From CAZUQP01 sp964622455 (GTDB taxonomy: Bacteria; Pseudomonadota; Gammaproteobacteria; DSM-16500), in contig CAZUQP010000001.1 in assembly GCA_964622455.1 (NCBI GenBank), forward strand, positions 33,561-97,560: a stretch of DNA of 64,000 nt, in the 5' to 3' direction. Of this stretch, positions 17,539 to 26,130 are shown one piece after another. Each line of letters opens with the position of its first letter. Positions within the stretch are counted from its first letter, which is position 1. Both the position numbers and the translations under genes were made by a program. The notes under the pieces are model-generated. The model did no database searches. It worked only from the letters and a program-made list of their open reading frames with translations, and was not told where the DNA came from.

Positions 17539-18447
17539 ATGCAGCGTCACAATACCAATGAGATCGAGCAAAAGGAAGGGAGTGTTGCGTGTCATTTAAA
17601 ATTTTATTTAAAAAATCCCACGCGGTTTATCCCTTTTTATTCAGTATTATTACCTAATAAATTGTGGATCATCACGGGATGTGATTCAAATATATGTAAA
17701 GTATTAGATTCCACCAGTTATGAAACACTTTATAATATTACTGCCTCATCAACGATTAGTCACTTGTGGGTAATACCAAAGGATAGGGATGGGATTAAAA
17801 TTGTCCTGAGTACAATGAAAAATTCGCTAGAGTCTTATTATGTAACGAAAAATAAATGTGTTATCGAACCTTTAGAAGAAAAAAATTTAAGTGATCAACA
17901 TAAAGTGTCAGCAAAAGAAAATTTTATTGATGGGTTTTCAGAAAAAAATCAAGGATTGATTAAAAAAGCATTACATCCTTATCTAAATACGCATCCTATT
18001 ATTGGTGCGATAGCAATGAATCGATATGTGATTGCTTGCACAAAATTCCAAAATCAATTTAAATTATTTTTTTTTAATGAATCTGAAGAGCTCATCGAAA
18101 CTGGTGGTTTCTTAAAATCGAATGCTCGCATTGTTTCAGTTGCCGCATCTACTGATAAAAACAAATTTTTTCTGGGTGATTATGATGGAAACATTCAATT
18201 GTGGGATATTCATACGAGAAAATGTCTTGCAACTCAGCAGGCATCTTCTTATCTATTGGGGCCTTTGCATGTGATAGATGACCGCGTACTCTATTTGGCA
18301 CAAGGTTCTGAAATGGGGGCCGTACAGTTTTTTGATTTTGATCAACAAGATGAGCAAATGCCGAGGGTTGGGCTTTTTAAGAAAAAACAGCAGCAACCTC
18401 TTGTATCTAAAGAAAATACATCTACGAAACTTTGTTTTATTTTGTAA
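17539..18447 (+). CDS. Unknown beta-propeller-like protein ending in a CaaX box
   Basis: 302 residues, no recognised full-length family. The sequence is rich in predicted beta strands, and residues around 212-232 (FFLGDYDGNIQLWDIHTRK) match a WD40 blade, so a small or divergent propeller is likely. The last four residues are CFIL, preceded by KKKQQQPLV about 15 residues before. A Cys-aliphatic-aliphatic-Leu end after basic residues is what eukaryotic prenyltransferases recognise, and Legionella uses this for host-membrane anchoring. The gene sits between ftsI and murE, where no gene normally lies, with TAAGGA upstream. An effector role is inference. Confidence 0.75.
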   Translation: MQRHNTNEIEQKEGSVACHLKFYLKNPTRFIPFYSVLLPNKLWIITGCDSNICKVLDSTSYETLYNITASSTISHLWVIPKDRDGIKIVLSTMKNSLESYYVTKNKCVIEPLEEKNLSDQHKVSAKENFIDGFSEKNQGLIKKALHPYLNTHPIIGAIAMNRYVIACTKFQNQFKLFFFNESEELIETGGFLKSNARIVSVAASTDKNKFFLGDYDGNIQLWDIHTRKCLATQQASSYLLGPLHVIDDRVLYLAQGSEMGAVQFFDFDQQDEQMPRVGLFKKKQQQPLVSKENTSTKLCFIL

Positions 18448-18491
18448 CTTTGTAGAGGTCTTTAAAAAACGTGCGATTTTAGTAGCCTTTA

Positions 18492-18511
18492 CTTAAAATA
18501 GTCTTAACATC
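18492..18511 (+). promoter_or_regulatory. Candidate PmrA-like box upstream of 18604 gene
   Basis: CTTAAAATAGT followed by CTTAACAT: two CTTAA half-sites with an 11-base period, the spacing of the PmrA box (cTTAATatT, 2 bases, cTTAATatT) reported for Legionella and Coxiella type IV effectors. The plausible -10 region (TTATTTTAAT) lies just downstream. It is 92 bases from the gene start. Confidence 0.45.
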
Positions 18512-18603
18512 GTGATTATTTTAATGGAATCCTCCGGCGTATTTTGATTAAGTTTTTGATAAAATGGTAGGCTCATAAAAAGAATAATACTTAAATAACG
18601 AGG

Positions 18604-19863
18604 ATGCGTTCACACATTAATTTTATGCCAGATATTAGCATTACGCAGAGTCTTTATAATAAACTTAGCTGGTTTACTTCAGTACGTTTATTCTTTGTAC
18701 GATTAAATCGTTTATTAAAATTAGTATGTCGATCTTTCATGGGTTCTCTAGGTTCTATTGTGCACGGAAAAGCGCATATTCCCATGAAACAGCTGGCTGC
18801 TGCTAGTAGTTTATCGTACGGACTTGAATTGCTGATTGATATAGGCGTGATCTTTAAAACAACTTTTTTCCCAAGCAAAAAAGAAAAAATAGAAAATCCC
18901 AGTGTTCTTAGTCGTTTTAAAAATATTATTCATAAAGATGACAGACCTTCACGCATGAGAAATGCAGCAGTTTGGTTTGGCGTTAATTTGGCTTGTTTGT
19001 TTTTAACCGCGGGTGTGTCAGCTATTGTCAATAGCGGTCTTTTTCTATTTGATTTGGTGCATGATATTTATAAGTCAGATCGTCATCAAGCTAAATATCA
19101 ACGTCTTTTAGGTGATGTTAACCACAATCTAGTCATGGCCGAGGAAGAACTTGAAAACGCAAATACTACGCCTGAAAAAAATAAATTAAATAAACAAATT
19201 GAAAAATATAAGAAGATGCGGCGTACGTTATTAAGACAGCAAATTGCAATTTCTAAAGAAAAAAATTATGCAATCTTGGTTAGCGCCACCATTCTTTTTG
19301 GCATGCTGCTTTTCTTTTTTCCGCCCGCGGGATTGCTGGGATTAGGGGTGAGTTTGCTTGCATTAAAAGTGACAGGAGCCGCAATTGCTTTGTCAGGCAG
19401 TGTGTTTGGCGGTTTTGGAAGAAGAACTTATAAAAATATGGTGGCAACGTGCAATACAATGCTTGAAGAATCAAAAAAAGATTCTAGCAAGTTAAGTTGC
19501 AGTGCGAGTTCCACCTGTTTGATACATCAATCAATAAAACGCCGAGTTCCTGTTCCAAACATCTCACTTCACCCGATCACAATACGTGATGGCCGTGGCC
19601 GCCCGGTATCCCCGCGTACGCGAAAAGAATATTTAGATAACTCTCCGAAAAGCTCGTTTGTGAATAGCAATATTTCGGAAGAAAAGCAAGATGGACTGGA
19701 AGTGCCCCTATTGTCTCCTCAGAAAAAACCTGGACTTATTATAGACCACCTCAGAATGCATGGTCTTAATAGGGGCGGCGATGGGCCTCAAAAGCAAGAG
19801 GAAAAAGGACCTGTATTCAAACTACCAATCAGTCCATTTTCTCCTTCCTATAATAATTACTAA
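18604..19863 (+). CDS. Unknown multi-span membrane protein (effector-like)
   Basis: 419 residues, not assignable to a family. Hydrophobic segments lie at about 122-152, 222-240 and 242-270 and possibly 66-90. A charged coiled-coil (about 165-220, EEELENANTTPEKNKLNKQIEK) sits between them. The last 130 residues are hydrophilic, Pro/Ser/Lys-rich, and contain VPLLSPQKKPG. It has no signal peptide. The start at ATG 18604 has AACGAGG right against it; ATG 18625 is an alternative. A helical-hairpin membrane domain with cytosolic tails is common among Legionellales effectors acting in host membranes; that role is inference. It lies inside the dcw cluster before murE. Confidence 0.7.
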   Translation: MRSHINFMPDISITQSLYNKLSWFTSVRLFFVRLNRLLKLVCRSFMGSLGSIVHGKAHIPMKQLAAASSLSYGLELLIDIGVIFKTTFFPSKKEKIENPSVLSRFKNIIHKDDRPSRMRNAAVWFGVNLACLFLTAGVSAIVNSGLFLFDLVHDIYKSDRHQAKYQRLLGDVNHNLVMAEEELENANTTPEKNKLNKQIEKYKKMRRTLLRQQIAISKEKNYAILVSATILFGMLLFFFPPAGLLGLGVSLLALKVTGAAIALSGSVFGGFGRRTYKNMVATCNTMLEESKKDSSKLSCSASSTCLIHQSIKRRVPVPNISLHPITIRDGRGRPVSPRTRKEYLDNSPKSSFVNSNISEEKQDGLEVPLLSPQKKPGLIIDHLRMHGLNRGGDGPQKQEEKGPVFKLPISPFSPSYNNY

Positions 19864-19946
19864 AATAAGTAAAGTTAAAAAGCCATTTTTTCTTGCTTTA
19901 TTTTACTGGGTAAGACATATAATAAAGCTTTTATGACATTCTTCTT

Positions 19947-21422
19947 ATGAAATTATCCCATTTATTGCAAGATTGCTTTTCTCTCACTTTATCTCAGGAT
20001 CCTGAGATTACCCGCCTTGCCTTGGATAGTCGATCTGTACAGTCAGGGGATTTGTTTTTTGCGTTACCGGGAACCAAGACCCATGGAGAAGAATTTATCG
20101 ATGAGGCTATTTCAAAAGGCGCTATCGCTATCTTGATGGATGTAAAAGAGAAGACTCTCCATTGGAAAGGCAGCATTCCACTTATCGCAATTCCTGATCT
20201 TAAAACTAAAGTGAGCGAATTGGCTGCGCGATTTTATGATTATCCTGCAAAAAAAATACGGACTGCGGGTTTTACGGGTACTAGCGGTAAAACATCGTGT
20301 ACCCAATTTATGGGACAGGCTTTACATGAACTCAATCAATCCTGCGGGATCATAGGTACTTTAGGAAACGGTTTATATGCGCATTTGATAGATAGCCAAC
20401 TCACGACACCTGATGCAATCACAGTGCAAAAATGGCTTCACGATTTTGTCAAGCAAGGTGCTGATGTTGTTGCGATGGAAGTGTCTTCACACAGCTTAGA
20501 TCAGGGCAGGGTGAAGGGCATTCCATTTGATGTGGGCGTTTTCACTAATTTAACGCGTGATCATTTAGATTATCACGGCACCATGGAAAATTACGGTGCG
20601 GCAAAAAAACAGTTATTTACTCAAACGAAACGCGCAGTGGTCAACGCAGATGATGCCTTTGGTCAAGATATTTTAAAATCATTACCTTCTTCTTTAGAAA
20701 CCATTATTGCTTACAGTATTGAAAAAAATTATTTTTATTCGCATCAAAACGATTGTTTACATGTCTATGCGGATCAATGTCGTTTTGATCATGCTGGAAT
20801 ATATGCCAAATTAATCACACCATGGGGTGAAGGTGAATTATTTTCTTCATTAGTCGGCCAATTTAATTTAAGCAATTTATTAGCTGTGCTCGCTACACTT
20901 TGTTTGTTAGACGTGCCATTTAAAACAGCGCTTAATTGTTTAAGCAAGGTGATGCCGGCAGCAGGTAGGATGCAATTTTTTCATGCTCGACAAAAACCGT
21001 TGGTGGTGGTGGATTATGCGCATAAGCCGGATGCGTTAGAAAAAGTTCTGATCGCTTTACGGCAACAATGCCAGGGAAAATTATATTGTGTGTTTGGCTG
21101 CGGCGGCGAACGTGATCGCGGAAAACGTCCGATGATGGCGCGCATTGCTGAACAATACGCAGATCAAGTGATTCTCACAAATGATAACCCGCGTCATGAA
21201 GATCCAAAGCAAATTGTTGCTGATATTATGCAGGGTTTTACTGATAAAACACGTATTATTGTTCAACATGACCGTTCTAAAGCCATTCAAGACGTTATAC
21301 AATATGCAAAACCAAGTGATTATATTTTAATTGCAGGTAAAGGTGCTGAAACCTATCAAATCATAGGCGATGAAAAAATTCCTTTCAATGATTTAGTTAT
21401 CGTGAAGGAAATAATAAAGTGA
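19947..21422 (+). CDS. murE: UDP-MurNAc-tripeptide ligase MurE
   Basis: Adds meso-diaminopimelate to UDP-MurNAc-L-Ala-D-Glu. 491 residues in three Mur-ligase domains: ATP loop TGTSGKTSCT (about 110-119), central domain with EVSSHSLDQGR and TRDHLDYHGTM, C-terminal domain with DNPRHEDP (about 412-419), the DNPR motif diagnostic of mDAP selectivity. dapD and dapE for that substrate are in this window. It is followed after 19 bases by mraY; murF is not between them. Confidence 0.96.
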   Translation: MKLSHLLQDCFSLTLSQDPEITRLALDSRSVQSGDLFFALPGTKTHGEEFIDEAISKGAIAILMDVKEKTLHWKGSIPLIAIPDLKTKVSELAARFYDYPAKKIRTAGFTGTSGKTSCTQFMGQALHELNQSCGIIGTLGNGLYAHLIDSQLTTPDAITVQKWLHDFVKQGADVVAMEVSSHSLDQGRVKGIPFDVGVFTNLTRDHLDYHGTMENYGAAKKQLFTQTKRAVVNADDAFGQDILKSLPSSLETIIAYSIEKNYFYSHQNDCLHVYADQCRFDHAGIYAKLITPWGEGELFSSLVGQFNLSNLLAVLATLCLLDVPFKTALNCLSKVMPAAGRMQFFHARQKPLVVVDYAHKPDALEKVLIALRQQCQGKLYCVFGCGGERDRGKRPMMARIAEQYADQVILTNDNPRHEDPKQIVADIMQGFTDKTRIIVQHDRSKAIQDVIQYAKPSDYILIAGKGAETYQIIGDEKIPFNDLVIVKEIIK

Positions 21423-21441
21423 AATTAGGAGATTGTCTTAC

Positions 21442-22524
21442 ATGCTTGTTTGGCTAAGCGAATTATTAGCGCGGCACCTACATTTTTTTCATGTGGTGCA
21501 GTATCTTACCTTGCGTGCCATTTTAAGCACATTAACTGCATTGGCCTCCGCATTATTGATTGGTCCCAAAATGATTTATTGGTTGCGTCAATATCATGTC
21601 GGGCAAGTTGTACGTAATGACGGCCCGCAAAGCCATTTATCAAAGGCAGGCACACCGACGATGGGCGGTACCTTAGTCTTGGTTGCCATTGTCTTTAGCA
21701 CTTTACTCTGGAGTGATTTATCAAACCGCTATGTGTGGTTAGTGTTATTAACTACCCTTGGTTTTGGTGCAATTGGATGGTGGGACGATTATTTAAAATT
21801 AGTATTAAAACATAGCCGCGGCCTATCAGCCCGGCGAAAGTTTTTTTTCCAATCTTTATTGGGATTGGCCGCTGCTTGTTATTTATATTTTACAGCAACA
21901 ACACCGGTTGAAACGGAATTGGTGTTTCCGTTTTTTAAATATATATTACTCCCTTTGGGTCCATTTTTTATTTTATTAGCTTATTTAGTGATTGTGGGAT
22001 CCAGCAATGCCGTCAATTTAACCGATGGTTTAGATGGGCTGGCTATTTTACCTGCGGTATTGGTCGCAGCAGCATTAGGTGTTTTTGCCTATGCCAGCGG
22101 TAATTTTAATTTTGCCAAATATTTAGCGATTCCTTACGTGCCGGGAGCAGGTGAAATTATTATCTTTTGTGGCGCATTGGTTGGCGCTGGACTTGGGTTT
22201 TTATGGTTTAACACGTATCCTGCACAAGTTTTTATGGGCGATGTGGGTGCGTTATCTCTGGGTGCTGCTTTAGGTATTATTGCAGTGATTGTTCGCCAGG
22301 AATTGGTTTTATTGTTGATGGGTGGGATTTTTGTGCTCGAAACTGTTTCCGTCATTTTACAAGTGGCTTCATTTAAGTTAACCGGTAAACGCATTTTTCG
22401 TATGGCGCCCATTCATCATCATTTTGAATTAAAAGGATGGCCGGAACCACGAGTGATTGTACGATTTTGGATTATTACTTTTATCTTGGTGTTGTGCGGA
22501 TTGGCAACGTTAAAATTACGGTAA
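21442..22524 (+). CDS. mraY: Phospho-MurNAc-pentapeptide transferase MraY
   Basis: An integral membrane enzyme forming lipid I. The start is set at ATG 21442 (MLVWLSELLARH, as in E. coli) with TTAGGAGA upstream. 360 residues, ten predicted membrane spans. Active-site motifs: GTPTMGG, WWDDYLK, NAVNLTDGLDGLA, FMGDVGALSLG and the histidine loop APIHHHFELKGW. Confidence 0.97.
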   Translation: MLVWLSELLARHLHFFHVVQYLTLRAILSTLTALASALLIGPKMIYWLRQYHVGQVVRNDGPQSHLSKAGTPTMGGTLVLVAIVFSTLLWSDLSNRYVWLVLLTTLGFGAIGWWDDYLKLVLKHSRGLSARRKFFFQSLLGLAAACYLYFTATTPVETELVFPFFKYILLPLGPFFILLAYLVIVGSSNAVNLTDGLDGLAILPAVLVAAALGVFAYASGNFNFAKYLAIPYVPGAGEIIIFCGALVGAGLGFLWFNTYPAQVFMGDVGALSLGAALGIIAVIVRQELVLLLMGGIFVLETVSVILQVASFKLTGKRIFRMAPIHHHFELKGWPEPRVIVRFWIITFILVLCGLATLKLR

Positions 22525-22528
22525 AATT

Positions 22529-23860
22529 ATGGTGCATGATTTACATGTGGTGGTGGGTTTAGGAAGTTCCGGTTATTCGGCTGCGCGTTATTTAATTCAG
22601 CAGGGTGTGTCTGTTGCTGTGACCGATAGTCGTAAAACTCCGCCTCACTTAAACGAATTTATCAAAGAATTTCCCAATATTCCTGTTTCAGTGGGTGAAT
22701 GGGATGATGCGTTATTAGCAAAGGCGCAAAAAATTGTTTTAAGTCCCGGCATTTCTTTGCAACAACCGACTATTGTAAAACAAATCAGTCGAGGTGTGCC
22801 AATTGTCGGTGATATTGAATTATTTGCTGAACAGGTGAAAGTACCCGTCATAGCGATTACGGGCACCAATGCTAAAAGTACGGTCACCACATTGGTCGGT
22901 GAAATGGCGAAAGCTGCGGGTAAATCAACAGAAGTAGGTGGAAATTTAGGTGTTCCAGCGCTTGATTTATTGACTTCAAACGATACCGAACTATATGTGC
23001 TTGAGTTGTCGAGTTTTCAGTTAGAAACGACTTATTCTTTGGCGCCGAAAGTGGCGACTATTTTAAATGTGACGCCTGATCACATGGACCGTTATCAAAG
23101 TTTTAAAGATTATTGTGATGCTAAACATCGCATTTATGAAAAATGTGAAATTGCAGTATGTAATCGCGATGATGCTTATACAGAATGTTATGTGCCTGTT
23201 AAGCGTAAATTATATTTTACTTTGAAAGAGCCATGTGACAATGAATTTGGTTTATTGAAAAAACGGAATGAAATATTTTTAGCTTATGAAAGTGAAGCGC
23301 TAATGGCAGTGCGTGATTTACCAATTTTAGGCAGGCATTATCAAGCCAATGCGTTGGCATCTCTTGCAATGGGTTATGCCTATGGATTGCCGATGAAATC
23401 CATGTTGGAGACTTTAAAACAATTTAAAGGATTGCCGCATCGCTGTGAATTAGTGCGTGAACGGAATGGTGTTTATTGGTATAACGATTCAAAGGGTACC
23501 AATGTGGGTGCAACGCTTGCAGCGATTGAGGGACTTGGGCCTGAGATGAAAGGGAAACTCATTTTAATTGCGGGTGGTGTTAGTAAAAATGCAGATTTTG
23601 CACCACTTGTTCCAGCCATTCAAAAATACGTGAAAACAGTAATTTTGATTGGGGAAGCAGCCATTCTTTTAGCAAAAGTGATAGGGGACCAAGCAGACAT
23701 TCGATTGGCTAAGAGTATGGAAGAAGCGATTGCGTTAGCAGATGAGTCCGCTAAAACATTTGACAGTGTATTATTATCTCCAGCCTGCGCGAGTTTTGAT
23801 ATGTTTAATAATTTTGAACATAGGGGAGATGTGTTTGCTAAATGGGTCAGAGCCTTGTAA
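22529..23860 (+). CDS. murD: UDP-MurNAc-L-alanine:D-glutamate ligase MurD
   Basis: 443 residues. N-terminal Rossmann-type nucleotide-sugar domain (VVVGLGSSGYSAARYL), ATP loop ITGTNAKSTVTTL, ELSSFQLETTYS, and the C-terminal domain with HRCELVRE...YNDSKGTNVGAT and LSPACASFDMFNNFEHRGDVF. It acts in the cytoplasm. Five bases after mraY. Confidence 0.96.
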   Translation: MVHDLHVVVGLGSSGYSAARYLIQQGVSVAVTDSRKTPPHLNEFIKEFPNIPVSVGEWDDALLAKAQKIVLSPGISLQQPTIVKQISRGVPIVGDIELFAEQVKVPVIAITGTNAKSTVTTLVGEMAKAAGKSTEVGGNLGVPALDLLTSNDTELYVLELSSFQLETTYSLAPKVATILNVTPDHMDRYQSFKDYCDAKHRIYEKCEIAVCNRDDAYTECYVPVKRKLYFTLKEPCDNEFGLLKKRNEIFLAYESEALMAVRDLPILGRHYQANALASLAMGYAYGLPMKSMLETLKQFKGLPHRCELVRERNGVYWYNDSKGTNVGATLAAIEGLGPEMKGKLILIAGGVSKNADFAPLVPAIQKYVKTVILIGEAAILLAKVIGDQADIRLAKSMEEAIALADESAKTFDSVLLSPACASFDMFNNFEHRGDVFAKWVRAL

Positions 23861-23889
23861 AAAAGTAAAAAAATTACCATGAGAGTTTA

Positions 23890-25053
23890 ATGATGCAAAC
23901 TTCTCCCATATCACGCCGCGCGATGACACCGCCAAAACCCTACGATCGTTGGTTGGTTTATATTGTTTTTAGTTTAGTTTTATTTGGTTTGCTCATGGTA
24001 GCATCGGCATCAATTGTGGTGTCCGATCAGCAATTGCATCAACCTTTTTATTATTTTTATCGTCAACTCATGTTTCTCATATTAGGCACTTTGCTGGGCA
24101 TCATTGTTGTTCAATTTGAAACAAAATATTGGGAAAAGATGAGCAGCATGATGATGGTGAGTGTTATTTTGTTATTGGCACTCGTTTTGTTACCCGGAAT
24201 AGGGCACGCTGTCAACGGCAGTATGCGTTGGATTGGATGGGGCCCTTTTCGTATGCAAGTGTCTGAGTTAGTTAAATTTGCTGTAGTGGTTTATCTTTCA
24301 AGTTATTTAGTGCGCCGTAATAACGAAATTAAAACTAGTTTAACGGGTTTTATAAAACCCATCGGATTACTGGCTCTCATTAGTTTATTATTATTAAAAG
24401 AACCGGATTTTGGTGCCATGGTTGTCATTATGGCTACTGCATTGGGCATGATGTTTTTGGCAGGCATGCGTGTCAGACATTTCATTTTGTTAATGGTTCT
24501 CGTGTTAGTGATATTTTCAGTGCTGGCTATTTCTGCGCCTTACCGGTTGGCACGTTTAACCAGTTTTTTAAATCCGTGGGCGAATGCGTTTAATGGCGGT
24601 TATCAATTAACACAATCACTGATTGCTTTTGGACGCGGCGGTTGGTTTGGAGTCGGTTTGGGTAAAAGTATTCAAAAATTATTTTATCTTCCAGAGGCAC
24701 ACACTGATTTTTTATTTGCAGTGATTGCAGAAGAATTAGGTTTAATCGGAATGTTAGTGATTATTACTTTATTTACTCTTCTCGTGCTCCGTATTTTACT
24801 GATCGGTAAAAAAGCACAATCATTAGGCCATCATTTTTCAGGGTTTATGGCATATGGATTTGGTCTGTGGATTGCTTTTCAATTTATTATTAGCATGGGA
24901 GTAAATTCAGGCATTTTACCCACTAAAGGATTAACTTTACCGTTAGTCAGTTATGGCGGAAGCAGCATGCTCATTAATTGTGTCGTGATTGCTTTACTCA
25001 TGCGAATTGATTATGAAAGCCGGATGATGTTATTGGGATTGCGTCATGACTAA
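23890..25053 (+). CDS. ftsW: Septal peptidoglycan glycosyltransferase FtsW
   Basis: SEDS-family polymerase, 387 residues, about ten membrane spans. Signature elements: the N-terminal D-R-W start of TM1, the periplasmic catalytic Asp region (LPEAHTDFLFAVIAEELG) and GLTLPLVSYGGSS. It partners with FtsI. Overlaps murG by eight bases. Tandem ATGs leave the exact start (23890 or 23893) open. Confidence 0.95.
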   Translation: MMQTSPISRRAMTPPKPYDRWLVYIVFSLVLFGLLMVASASIVVSDQQLHQPFYYFYRQLMFLILGTLLGIIVVQFETKYWEKMSSMMMVSVILLLALVLLPGIGHAVNGSMRWIGWGPFRMQVSELVKFAVVVYLSSYLVRRNNEIKTSLTGFIKPIGLLALISLLLLKEPDFGAMVVIMATALGMMFLAGMRVRHFILLMVLVLVIFSVLAISAPYRLARLTSFLNPWANAFNGGYQLTQSLIAFGRGGWFGVGLGKSIQKLFYLPEAHTDFLFAVIAEELGLIGMLVIITLFTLLVLRILLIGKKAQSLGHHFSGFMAYGFGLWIAFQFIISMGVNSGILPTKGLTLPLVSYGGSSMLINCVVIALLMRIDYESRMMLLGLRHD

Positions 25054-26128
25054 GTTAAAGCGCGTACTCATTATGGCAGGCGGTACGGGAGGGCATGTTT
25101 TTCCCGGCCTTTCTGTGGCTAAAAAATTACGTGAAAAAAATATTCACGTCGATTGGTTGGGAACTCGGAAAGGACTTGAAGCAACACTTGTGCCAGGTGC
25201 TCATATTCCTATTCACTTTATTTCAATCAGCGGTGTTCGCGGGAAAGGAATGAAAGATATTGCTTTAGCGCCTTTTCGTGTTGCAATTGCTATTGGCCAA
25301 GCATTTCGTATTATTCACAAACTAAAACCAGATATCGTACTGGGGATGGGTGGTTTTGCCAGTGCACCAGGCGGGATTGCCAGTCGATTACTGGGGTATC
25401 CTTTAGTGATCCATGAACAAAATGCAATACCAGGCACAGCCAATCGTTATTTGGCTTATGTGGCAAAGAAAGTGCTTGAAGGATTTCCAGGCACTTTTTT
25501 AAAACGTGAAAAAGTCATGACGGTCGGAAACCCCGTGCGTGAAGAAATTGCGGCGCTGTCTTTTTCATTTCCAGACAAAAGGGCGCACTTTCGTTTGTTA
25601 ATTCTTGGCGGAAGTTTAGGGGCTGCTGCAATTAATCAATTAGTGCCACATGCTTTACAAAAAATCCCAATCGAGCTTCGACCCGAGGTTTACCATCAAA
25701 CCGGCGAAAAACATTATGCCGATACGGTTAAAATCTATCAATCTGTTGGAGTCACGGCCAATATCGTGCCCTTTATTAAAGAAATGGATCGAGCATATAC
25801 CTGGGCAGATGTAGTATTATGTAGGGCAGGAGCTTTAACGATTGCTGAGTTATGTGCGGCAGGACGGGGAGCAATTTTGGTTCCTTTTCCTGCCGCAATT
25901 GATGATCATCAAACAGCAAATGCGCATTTTATGGCGGCTCAAGAGGCAGCTTTATTGATTCAACAATCTGCATTAACTGCCGATAAATTAGCAGATGTTT
26001 TGCAGGAGCTTATTCAATCGCCTGAGCGTTATTATGCAATGGGAAAAGCAGCATATGCATTGCGAAAAGTAGATGCAGCAGAAAGAATAATAAATATTTT
26101 TGAAGAAATAAAGCGTGAGAGGAAATAA
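25046..26128 (+). CDS. murG: UDP-GlcNAc:lipid I N-acetylglucosaminyltransferase MurG
   Basis: GT28 enzyme that converts lipid I to lipid II at the inner membrane face. 360 residues: glycine-rich loop MAGGTGGHVFPGL, HEQNAIPGTANR, LGGSLGAAAIN and the C-terminal UDP-GlcNAc site CRAGALTIAELCAAGRGAILVPFP. Start overlaps ftsW. Confidence 0.96.
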   Translation: MTKLKRVLIMAGGTGGHVFPGLSVAKKLREKNIHVDWLGTRKGLEATLVPGAHIPIHFISISGVRGKGMKDIALAPFRVAIAIGQAFRIIHKLKPDIVLGMGGFASAPGGIASRLLGYPLVIHEQNAIPGTANRYLAYVAKKVLEGFPGTFLKREKVMTVGNPVREEIAALSFSFPDKRAHFRLLILGGSLGAAAINQLVPHALQKIPIELRPEVYHQTGEKHYADTVKIYQSVGVTANIVPFIKEMDRAYTWADVVLCRAGALTIAELCAAGRGAILVPFPAAIDDHQTANAHFMAAQEAALLIQQSALTADKLADVLQELIQSPERYYAMGKAAYALRKVDAAERIINIFEEIKRERK

Positions 26129-26130
26129 AA

